Source of the DNA: Chromera velia
Lineage: Eukaryota > Sar > Chromeraceae
Assembly: GCA_018398765.1 (NCBI GenBank)
Contig: JAHBMJ010005071.1
Coordinates: 1-64,000, forward strand
Direction of reading: 5' to 3'
Length of the DNA stretch: 64,000 bases
In this document: positions 61,701 through 64,000 of the stretch, piece after piece
Position numbering within the stretch: the stretch's first letter is position 1
Layout of the letters: every line of letters starts with the position of its first letter
Notes under the pieces: generated by a model
Told to the model about the DNA's origin: nothing
Seen by the model: only the letters and a program-made list of their open reading frames with translations
Database searches by the model: none
Program-made: the position numbers and the translations under genes

Positions 61701-63260
61701 CAACGAGGGGCGGAAGGGGGTGGCAACACAATAGAACAGAAGGGTGGAGAGGAAAAAATTGAAGAGGGGAAGACCGAAGGAAAGTCGGAAAGAAGGCGCT
61801 CCTCTCTGATAGCGACTGCAGAGTATGCAGGAAGGCGCGTGTCTGTCCTTGCAGAACCCCCTGAGGGCCAAAAAGGGGTCCAGTATTTCGATTTGGGGGG
61901 AACACAAGGAGGGCTCCGGTTGTCTCCGGAGATGCGCAGAGTTCAGGTGCCTCGGTGGTTGAGTGCGAGAGTGTATGTGAAGTTGAGGAAGCAGGAGGTG
62001 TTTGCACAGCGCTGTCTTTTGGCACTCACTCTGATTCTTCTGCTTCTCCTGATGGTCCTTTTCGTTCTTCTCGGTCTCGATTCTGATTCTGACAGCTTCC
62101 CTCTCCGTCACAAGCAATTTGTACTTCGGGAGTATCTGGTCTCCAACCTTCTCATCTGCTCCTTCAACGTCGGCTTTCCCGTCTCCTGGGGATTCTTTCA
62201 GGCTGTTCTCGTCTGGTCAGTCAGTCAGTCAGTCAGTCAGTCAGTCAGTCAGCCAAAAATTGGAAACAAAACTTTCAGGATGATAAAAGAGATGAATGAC
62301 CGACTCGGCATCATTGCACCTAGTCGCTGGTTTAGAATTAAAAAAACTTTCTTTCTTTTGTGTTTCAACAAATAGGGTCTCACTGCCTGACACTTTGAAT
62401 CAATCAATAGAAATGAACAGTGCAAGCAAGTCAAGCATTACCCATTCGACCTTTGTTTTTTGATCATCCTTTCTCTCTCTGTGTGTATCGATCGATCGCT
62501 CCATGCACATGCAGGATGAGTTGCCGCGTCAATTTTTTGGATCGTGTGGTCAACGCCTTCCCATCCATGGTGCGGTTTCCGGAACTGACGCGGTCCAGGT
62601 CCGTCTCTCTAGTCTGCCTCTGCGTCTGCCTGTCTGTCTGCGTTTTCTTCAGCTTGTCCATGTTTTTGATTTGAGCGGGGCCCTGAGGTTGGAGAGAGGC
62701 ATTGAGTTCTTTCACGCTTTTGTCTGCGGGCATTGATGCTGCCACACGAGGCAGCAGATGGGGCAGGCATTCATGGAAGTGAATCAGCTTGTGTGTGTGT
62801 GTGTGTGTGTGGGTGGGTGAGAGAGAGAGAGAGAGAAAGAGGAAAGAGAAACGGCAAACTGGAATTCACACAAAAGGATTAAGTGAACGAAAGGGCCCTT
62901 GAGACGGGTTGAGGCAGTTCGTTTGAGCACGTACGTATCTATCTCCGTCATCTCATCTCTCTTTTGACGGGCTTCGTTCTGCAAATTCTGGTTCTGACTG
63001 AGCATCTGCTTCTCTTTCAGTGGCCAATGACTGCAAGCTCGTCTTTCTGTCCGTCTCTGTCTCTCCTCCAGAGGTAGTTTCTTGTTTCTATCCGCTCCTT
63101 GCCTCGTTGATTAAATCTGTGTCAACCCATGCACCGGGCTGTCTCCCCTCTCTGCAGGCACGTGTCTCCAGGCACAGACGTGGTGAAGAATCTGGATGCC
63201 GGCCCGACTGCCGACTGGGTTGTGCCCCCACCTTCTGCCCTCACTGGAAGGAAACCCTAG
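24733..63260 (+). CDS. Giant modular adhesion/receptor-like membrane protein, about 50 exons
   Basis: I joined exons by GT-AG sites and phase. The chain runs from a signal peptide ([19 protein letters not shown]) to the tag at 63258-63260, about 16.7 kb of coding DNA and roughly 5,500 residues. Order: discoidin-like x3, EGF plus discoidin repeats, EGF string, concanavalin-like domain, EGFs, GGW/fibrinogen-like domain, EGFs, EGF plus discoidin, EGFs, sushi, EGF, GAIN/GPS-like region, membrane helix 1, long charged loop, four more helices, short tail. The order ectodomain, GPS, first helix, large cytoplasmic loop, further helices resembles polycystin-1-like and adhesion-receptor proteins; a surface role in adhesion or sensing is inferred. 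Almost all ectodomain introns are phase 1. Unsettled points are given with the exons. Introns carry simple repeats and often end in GCATGCAG. A possible AATAAA signal lies at 63659-63664. It could be two neighbouring genes, but the phase continuity argues for one. Confidence 0.7.
26012..26611 (+). CDS. Giant gene exon 2: discoidin-like module 2
   Basis: Phase 1-1, 600 bp. Reads [62 protein letters not shown] and FKFNVKR. The two module cysteines (CAG and LPC) are present, plus an extra pair around SICGDASDC. The donor is GTCAGTC. Confidence 0.88.
27180..27475. repeat. CTGC/CTGT tetranucleotide microsatellite in intron 2
   Basis: About 300 bp of mixed CTGC, CTGT and CTAT units on the + strand. 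It stays open in several frames ([10 protein letters not shown]) only because of the repeat. A short CATT run lies upstream at about 27000-27020. Confidence 0.95.
27596..28210 (+). CDS. Giant gene exon 3: discoidin-like module 3
   Basis: Phase 1-1, 615 bp, the same length as exon 7. Reads [67 protein letters not shown] and NYFKFDAKR. Closely related to the second module of exon 4 and to exon 7. Confidence 0.92.
28788..30140 (+). CDS. Giant gene exon 4: EGF-like module and discoidin-like modules 4 and 5
   Basis: Phase 1-1. The EGF part reads [16 protein letters not shown], then [16 protein letters not shown] (six Cys). Two discoidin-like modules follow without an intron between them: [19 protein letters not shown] and, after [27 protein letters not shown]. 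It is the only exon carrying two full discoidin modules, so an intron was lost or the exon arose by internal duplication. Confidence 0.92.
30663..30806. repeat. CTGT microsatellite in intron 4
   Basis: Three CTGT runs separated by a short AAAGGACAACTG phrase and an AAGGGAGAAGAAGAAACATA phrase. The latter phrase also occurs in intron 2 next to its repeat (about 27475-27500), so the two introns share ancestry here. Confidence 0.9.
30850..31578 (+). CDS. Giant gene exon 5: EGF-like and discoidin-like module 6
   Basis: Phase 1-1, 729 bp. The EGF part is [18 protein letters not shown], then [16 protein letters not shown]. The discoidin part is [64 protein letters not shown] and [10 protein letters not shown]. 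Module 6 resembles module 4, including the [10 protein letters not shown] insertion. Confidence 0.92.
31990..32112 (+). CDS. Giant gene exon 6: EGF-like module
   Basis: Phase 1-1, 123 bp, the standard length of single EGF exons in this gene. Reads [18 protein letters not shown], then [16 protein letters not shown]. DxNEC and the aromatic spacing fit the calcium-binding type. Confidence 0.92.
32509..33123 (+). CDS. Giant gene exon 7: discoidin-like module 7
   Basis: Phase 1-1, 615 bp. Almost identical to the second module of exon 4 ([62 protein letters not shown]). The similarity continues for about 300 bp into the following intron, showing a recent duplication. Confidence 0.93.
33698..34444 (+). 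CDS. Giant gene exon 8: EGF-like and discoidin-like module 8
   Basis: Phase 1-1. The acceptor is [51 protein letters not shown] (one extra Ser). Discoidin: [47 protein letters not shown] and SYFKFAAQR. Confidence 0.92.
34729..35465 (+). CDS. Giant gene exon 9: EGF-like and discoidin-like module 9, with a frame change
   Basis: [37 protein letters not shown]. Discoidin start: [38 protein letters not shown]. After GAFD the frame changes: the downstream frame is open from 35081 and carries [37 protein letters not shown] and [16 protein letters not shown] to GATGCAG mini-intron (35062-35150 or so) would also join in frame. The exon exits in phase 1 at GTTGGTG. Confidence 0.75.
35896..36030. repeat. 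GAAA/GGAA microsatellite in intron 9
   Basis: Purine-only tetranucleotide repeat on the + strand. It is open in several frames by composition only. Confidence 0.95.
36206..36928 (+). CDS. Giant gene exon 10: EGF-like and discoidin-like module 10
   Basis: Phase 1-1. [37 protein letters not shown]. Discoidin: [67 protein letters not shown] and NHFKFVGQR. Confidence 0.92.
37304..37432 (+). CDS. Giant gene exon 11: EGF-like module
   Basis: Phase 1-1 if the donor GTCAGT at 37433 is used. Reads [36 protein letters not shown]. The last EGF cysteine is missing, as in exons 15 and 23, which end in the same kind of tail. All three directly precede a non-EGF module. Confidence 0.75.
37734..38342 (+). 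CDS. Giant gene exon 12: discoidin-like module 11
   Basis: Phase 1-1, after a TGCATGCATGCAG acceptor. Reads [65 protein letters not shown] and TWFKFFVQR. Close to module 12 (exon 16). Confidence 0.92.
38580..38609 (+). CDS. Giant gene exon 13: micro-exon
   Basis: 30 bp, phase 1-1, between AATTGCAG and GTCAGAC. Encodes [11 protein letters not shown]. Similar short SGG-x-C-x-G or GG-rich exons occur at 41178, 46265, 49645 and 53256, so it is probably a real linker exon although very short. Confidence 0.5.
39033..39161 (+). CDS. Giant gene exon 14: EGF-like module
   Basis: Phase 1-1, 129 bp. Reads [36 protein letters not shown] with six cysteines. Donor GTTAGT. Confidence 0.88.
39718..39847 (+). 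CDS. Giant gene exon 15: EGF-like module with odd exit phase
   Basis: Reads [34 protein letters not shown]. It lacks the last EGF cysteine and ends in a tail like exon 23. The good donor GTGAGTC at 39848 leaves phase 2, whereas the next exon needs phase 1. Compared with exon 23 the tail differs by four bases, so an indel or an unseen small exon is likely. Confidence 0.7.
40189..40779 (+). CDS. Giant gene exon 16: discoidin-like module 12
   Basis: Phase 1-1. Reads [65 protein letters not shown] and NWFRFSVER. Donor GTCAGCC. Confidence 0.92.
41178..41204 (+). CDS. Giant gene exon 17: micro-exon
   Basis: 27 bp, phase 1-1, between TTCTGCAG and GTCAGC. Encodes [10 protein letters not shown], the same type as the micro-exon at 38580. 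Confidence 0.45.
41786..41908 (+). CDS. Giant gene exon 18: EGF-like module
   Basis: Phase 1-1, 123 bp. Reads [34 protein letters not shown]. The acceptor ends in CGCATGCAG. Confidence 0.92.
42187..42247 (+). CDS. Giant gene exon 19: EGF stub joined to start of a lectin-like domain
   Basis: Enters in phase 1 and leaves in phase 2. Encodes [20 protein letters not shown]: the first five residues look like an EGF start, then a DDFTSFDS start typical of concanavalin-like domains follows. It is one of the few ectodomain exons that is not phase 1-1. Confidence 0.75.
42413..42712. repeat. Compound CAGA, CGGA, CAGG, CA and GA microsatellite in intron 19
   Basis: About 300 bp of purine-rich simple repeats in blocks: CAGA, CGGA, CAGA, CAGG, CAGA, CA, GA and GAAA, and CAGA again. 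It fills most of the intron that splits the lectin-like domain. Confidence 0.97.
42747..43291 (+). CDS. Giant gene exon 20: concanavalin/LamG-like lectin domain
   Basis: Enters in phase 2 (joining to [13 protein letters not shown]) and leaves in phase 1. About 180 residues of beta-rich sequence: [51 protein letters not shown] and [11 protein letters not shown]. The pattern fits a concanavalin A-like jelly roll; a sugar-binding role is possible but the exact family is not certain. Confidence 0.8.
43684..43790. repeat. TC and TG microsatellite in intron 20
   Basis: A TCTC/TCCC run followed by a TG run. Confidence 0.9.
43951..44052 (+). CDS. Giant gene exon 21: EGF-like module with five cysteines
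   Basis: Phase 1-1, 102 bp. Reads [30 protein letters not shown]. The first EGF cysteine is absent from the exon. The frame upstream holds [10 protein letters not shown], but no acceptor there fits the phase. Confidence 0.7.
44246..44368 (+). CDS. Giant gene exon 22: EGF-like module
   Basis: Phase 1-1. Reads [34 protein letters not shown]. The exon and about 280 bp of the next intron are duplicated at 47584. Confidence 0.93.
44903..45028 (+). CDS. Giant gene exon 23: EGF-like module
   Basis: Phase 1-1, 126 bp. Reads [37 protein letters not shown]. No final cysteine; the tail leads straight into the GGW domain. Confidence 0.9.
45212..45532 (+). CDS. Giant gene exon 24: GGW/fibrinogen-like domain, first part
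   Basis: Phase 1-1. Reads [46 protein letters not shown] and [13 protein letters not shown] know this WHPATD/GTDVYG pattern from extracellular proteins of protists and simple animals, but I do not have a firm family name for it; it recalls fibrinogen-related domains. Confidence 0.75.
45766..45879 (+). CDS. Giant gene exon 25: GGW/fibrinogen-like domain, second part
   Basis: Phase 1-1 with the acceptor CGCTCAG (a nearby GTTGCAG acceptor gives the wrong phase). Reads [18 protein letters not shown], then NGANVWIRG, the expected end of the same domain. Confidence 0.75.
46265..46324 (+). CDS. Giant gene exon 26: small cysteine-rich exon
   Basis: 60 bp, phase 1-1. Encodes [21 protein letters not shown]. 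It starts like the SSGG micro-exons and has three cysteines. Confidence 0.65.
46608..46730 (+). CDS. Giant gene exon 27: EGF-like module
   Basis: Phase 1-1. Reads [34 protein letters not shown]. Nearly identical to exon 32 (50040). Confidence 0.93.
47080..47202 (+). CDS. Giant gene exon 28: EGF-like module
   Basis: Phase 1-1. Reads [34 protein letters not shown]. Nearly identical to exon 33 (50458). Confidence 0.93.
47584..47706 (+). CDS. Giant gene exon 29: EGF-like module
   Basis: Phase 1-1. Reads [35 protein letters not shown] close copy of exons 22 and 34. The intron after it is shared with exon 22. Confidence 0.93.
48152..48856 (+). CDS. Giant gene exon 30: EGF-like and discoidin-like module 13
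   Basis: Phase 1-1, 705 bp. [36 protein letters not shown] without a last cysteine, fused to discoidin [62 protein letters not shown] and EWFQFKGER. It is the last discoidin-like module, isolated among EGFs. Confidence 0.92.
49645..49668 (+). CDS. Giant gene exon 31: micro-exon
   Basis: 24 bp, phase 1-1, between CGGTCAG and GTCAGAG. Encodes GGVDGTCSG, like the other micro-exons. The long intron before it (48857-49644) shows nothing else convincing. Confidence 0.4.
50040..50162 (+). CDS. Giant gene exon 32: EGF-like module
   Basis: Phase 1-1. Reads [35 protein letters not shown] copy of exon 27. Confidence 0.93.
50458..50580 (+). CDS. Giant gene exon 33: EGF-like module
   Basis: Phase 1-1. 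Reads [35 protein letters not shown] copy of exon 28. Confidence 0.93.
50914..51036 (+). CDS. Giant gene exon 34: EGF-like module
   Basis: Phase 1-1. Reads [35 protein letters not shown] copy of exons 22 and 29. Confidence 0.93.
51432..51462. other. Assembly gap (31 N) in an intron
   Basis: Edged by a run of C on the left and CCCC on the right. It lies in the intron before exon 35, so coding is not affected. Confidence 1.
51500..51622 (+). CDS. Giant gene exon 35: EGF-like module
   Basis: Phase 1-1. Reads [34 protein letters not shown]. The acceptor follows a TG repeat. Confidence 0.92.
51965..52189 (+). CDS. Giant gene exon 36: sushi (CCP) module
   Basis: Phase 1-1, 225 bp. Four cysteines in the sushi order: [38 protein letters not shown]. 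The Trp and PPTC end are typical. It is the only sushi module in the protein. Confidence 0.9.
52578..52706 (+). CDS. Giant gene exon 37: last EGF-like module
   Basis: Phase 1-1. Reads [36 protein letters not shown]. Donor GTCAGT. Confidence 0.9.
53256..53276 (+). CDS. Giant gene exon 38: possible micro-exon
   Basis: 21 bp, phase 1-1, between AATTGCAG and GTTGGTC. Encodes LTGGPVVG. The next good exon (53672) is phase 0, so another exon with phases 1 and 0 must lie between 53277 and 53671, or this one is wrong. Confidence 0.35.
53672..53800 (+). CDS. Giant gene exon 39: start of GAIN/REJ-like region
   Basis: Phase 0-0, 43 codons. Reads [32 protein letters not shown] helical, charged segment like the first part of the GAIN region in polycystin-like and adhesion receptors. 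Confidence 0.65.
54180..54293 (+). CDS. Giant gene exon 40: GAIN/REJ-like region
   Basis: Phase 0-0, 38 codons. Reads [16 protein letters not shown] and [18 protein letters not shown], a helical pattern continuing exon 39. Confidence 0.7.
54999..55212 (+). CDS. Giant gene exon 41: GAIN-like region with a glycine run
   Basis: Enters in phase 0, leaves in phase 1. Reads [13 protein letters not shown], then a run of about ten glycines, then [15 protein letters not shown] and [15 protein letters not shown]. Confidence 0.75.
55473..55628 (+). CDS. Giant gene exon 42: GAIN-like beta strands
   Basis: Phase 1-1. Reads [35 protein letters not shown] and [11 protein letters not shown], like the 'T.t..l.v.v' strands of GAIN domains. 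Confidence 0.8.
55994..56578 (+). CDS. Giant gene exon 43: GAIN-like domain, acidic insert and first half of GPS
   Basis: Phase 1-1, 585 bp. GAIN-like part, then a Ser/Glu-rich insert ([18 protein letters not shown]), then [14 protein letters not shown] and the GPS start [20 protein letters not shown], with Cys and Trp placed as in GPS motifs. Confidence 0.8.
56985..57112 (+). repeat. 55-bp tandem repeat carrying the 3' splice site (three acceptors)
   Basis: ATGCATGCAGGGTGTACC or its close variant occurs three times with acceptors ending at 56995, 57050 and 57105. Between them is the same block TTTACTTTCATAATAATAA and so on. Only the third acceptor leads into the GPS coding sequence. Confidence 0.95.
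57106..57188 (+). CDS. Giant gene exon 44: second half of GPS
   Basis: Enters in phase 1, leaves in phase 0. Reads [21 protein letters not shown] then EIRALEA. Cysteines fit the GPS pattern W-x3-G-C-x-C-x-C, but the cleavage tripeptide (HL-S/T) after the final C-x-C-x is IRA here. Confidence 0.8.
57574..57672 (+). CDS. Giant gene exon 45: stalk leading into membrane helix 1
   Basis: Phase 0-0. Reads [20 protein letters not shown] then IGFLFLLQT. The donor GTCAGTCAG lies at the start of a CAGT repeat. Confidence 0.8.
57673..57705. repeat. CAGT microsatellite at the donor of exon 45
   Basis: Seven or eight GTCA units in a row, beginning with the splice donor itself, so several alternative GTCAGT donors lie 4 bp apart. 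The same arrangement occurs at 62216-62250. Confidence 0.9.
57998..58050 (+). CDS. Giant gene exon 46: membrane helix 1
   Basis: Enters in phase 0, leaves in phase 2. Encodes [18 protein letters not shown], a clear hydrophobic helix continuing FLFLLQT of exon 45. Confidence 0.85.
58233..58529 (+). CDS. Giant gene exon 47: start of cytoplasmic loop
   Basis: Phase 2-2. Basic stretch [15 protein letters not shown] right after the membrane helix, then charged helical sequence [19 protein letters not shown]. Confidence 0.85.
58956..60644 (+). CDS. Giant gene exon 48: long charged cytoplasmic loop, broken by an A run
   Basis: Enters in phase 2. About 560 residues: [51 protein letters not shown], a DSDSDSSDS run, then a Ser-rich and very Glu-rich tail. 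The frame stops at 60495, shortly after a run of 14 A (60447-60460). With one A fewer the frame continues as [15 protein letters not shown] and on to the donor at 60645. An alternative donor at about 60737 (GTCTGT) would give the phase that exon 50 needs. No PLAT domain, which polycystins carry here, is visible. Confidence 0.7.
60998..61036 (+). CDS. Giant gene exon 49: possible small exon
   Basis: 39 bp between GATTGCAG and GTGAGTC. In phase 0 it reads [13 protein letters not shown]. It fits neither neighbour cleanly in that phase, so its use is doubtful. Confidence 0.3.
61280..62215 (+). CDS. Giant gene exon 50: membrane helices 2-5
   Basis: Phase 2-2, 936 bp. [17 protein letters not shown], helix [18 protein letters not shown], helix [16 protein letters not shown], a charged loop of about 120 residues ([27 protein letters not shown]), helix [20 protein letters not shown], a short DSDSDSF loop, and helix [19 protein letters not shown]. 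The polypeptide enters the next exon as LVWMSCRV. Confidence 0.85.
62216..62250. repeat. CAGT microsatellite at the donor of exon 50
   Basis: Eight GTCA units start at the donor, as after exon 45. Reading through gives QSVSQSVSQ in frame. Confidence 0.9.
62515..62598 (+). CDS. Giant gene exon 51: juxtamembrane segment
   Basis: Phase 2-2, 84 bp. Reads [20 protein letters not shown] and FPELTRSR after joining with exon 50. Confidence 0.75.
62791..62840. repeat. TG and GA microsatellite in the last intron
   Basis: A TG run followed by GGGTGGGTGA and a GA run. Confidence 0.9.
63158..63260 (+). CDS. Giant gene last exon: short cytoplasmic tail
   Basis: Acceptor CTCTGCAG; joins in phase 2 to [20 protein letters not shown], continuing [15 protein letters not shown] and stop TAG. 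An exon-like stretch at 63020 was passed over because it stops at once in this phase. Confidence 0.6.
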
Positions 63261-64000
63261 GTGCCTGCCAGTCCGCCTCGCACCATGCATAACACAGAGC
63301 AGAAGAACCAAGGACGGGAGACTGAGCATGCAGCGACTCACAAGGGGGCCGGGTGAAATTTGTGCTTGCCTTTAATTCGCATTATCAGAATTCAACATCT
63401 TGGTTTGGGGAATGGTGCGGGACAGAAGAGAGGGGAGAGCATGCAGCGCTAATCGTGCGTTGATTCCGCCCATCCGCCTAATTTCAGCTTTGCAACTGAG
63501 AGGGCCAGGTTTGTCCTGAAACCCCCGTATACCACATTCCACCCCGGTTTCACTCACCCCAATCGTCTCCAATTCCTTCTGTTTTCGAGGCAGAGGAGAG
63601 ATGATTCCGTTCCTTCTCCGCGCCTGCTTCTTCATCACACGATCCAATCAAGACTTATAATAAAGGAGTTGGAATGAATTGGGAGGGACTGAGTGGAGAG
63701 AGTTTAGCGATTAATCATCAGCCTTACTGCGGGTGGCATAAACTTGTCTCATCTATTCTGACCCCTGCGCAAGCACGCAGTCGTCGGTTTTTGTCCCTTT
63801 TCTCTGCTACACGTCGCGCCCCTTCCTAGGCGTCCCTTTTGGCTCTCTCTGGCATCCGTTCAAATGAATGCAGCCATATGAACGAACAAGAAAAGACCTG
63901 TAAAAACACAAACTGCCAGTGTGCATATCAGTCATGACCTAGGTCATGACTAGTAATGACTCATGACATTTTATAAGATTTCACGTGCATGTGGTCTCCT
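63261..64000. other. Downstream region of the giant gene
   Basis: No gene recognised. AATAAA at 63659-63664 may be the polyadenylation signal, about 400 bp after the stop codon. The last 70 bp hold a 22-bp perfect palindrome. Confidence 0.4.
63930..63951. other. 22-bp perfect palindrome
   Basis: AGTCATGACCT joined to its exact reverse complement AGGTCATGACT, with further ATGACTCATGAC just downstream. It could be a binding site for a dimeric factor or an inverted-repeat remnant. Confidence 0.8.

Noticed and set aside
63020-63072. An exon-like stretch after CTCTTTCAG near the end of the giant gene
   Set aside because: In the required phase it reaches a stop after two codons, whereas the exon at 63158 fits the phase and gives a fuller tail.

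Overview
The window is nuclear DNA of a protist with intron-rich genes. Introns are GT-AG, mostly 200-1000 bp, and full of simple repeats. EGF-like, discoidin-like and sushi modules sit next to a calpain relative, and TGCATGCA is common at acceptors and upstream of a gene. I suspect an alveolate of the chromerid type (Chromera or Vitrella), but this is inference from gene style, not a match. There are two assembly gaps (23732-23943 and 51432-51462), both edged by poly-C. No rRNA, tRNA or CRISPR array was seen.

Layout. 470-4183 (+): a three-exon calpain-family gene of about 969 residues in which all three catalytic positions are replaced, so it is probably a pseudoprotease. 4184-9265: gene-poor DNA with an AT-rich island, microsatellites and a 232-bp element with perfect 16-bp terminal inverted repeats. 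9266-23640: a repeat block made of two minisatellites (units of about 40 and 47 bp). The second minisatellite is split by a 5.8-kb LTR element that has no coding region, and the block is bracketed by two copies of a dispersed repeat. 23944-24732: upstream DNA with a cluster of TGCATGCA motifs.

24733-63260 (+): one giant gene of about 50 exons that I assembled from splice sites and reading phase, with a coding length of roughly 16.7 kb (about 5,500 residues). From the N-terminus it reads: signal peptide; 13 discoidin (F5/8 type C)-like modules mixed with 22 EGF-like modules; one concanavalin-like lectin domain; one GGW/fibrinogen-like domain; one sushi module; a GAIN/GPS-like region; a first membrane helix; a very long charged cytoplasmic segment; at least four more membrane helices; and a short tail. 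This is the architecture of a polycystin-1 or adhesion-receptor type surface protein. Nearly every ectodomain exon is phase 1-1, the classic exon-shuffling signature. Several modules have been duplicated recently together with their introns, so the gene appears to be still growing by duplication. The GPS cleavage tripeptide is missing.

Unsettled points in the giant gene: two discoidin modules with a frame change at the same place (mini-intron or indel), a 14-A run that breaks the cytoplasmic exon, one EGF exon with the wrong exit phase, and two places (about 53.3-53.7 kb and 60.6-61.3 kb) where an exon is missing or misplaced. RNA evidence would settle these. Downstream of the stop (63261-64000) I see a possible polyadenylation signal and a perfect 22-bp palindrome, but no gene.
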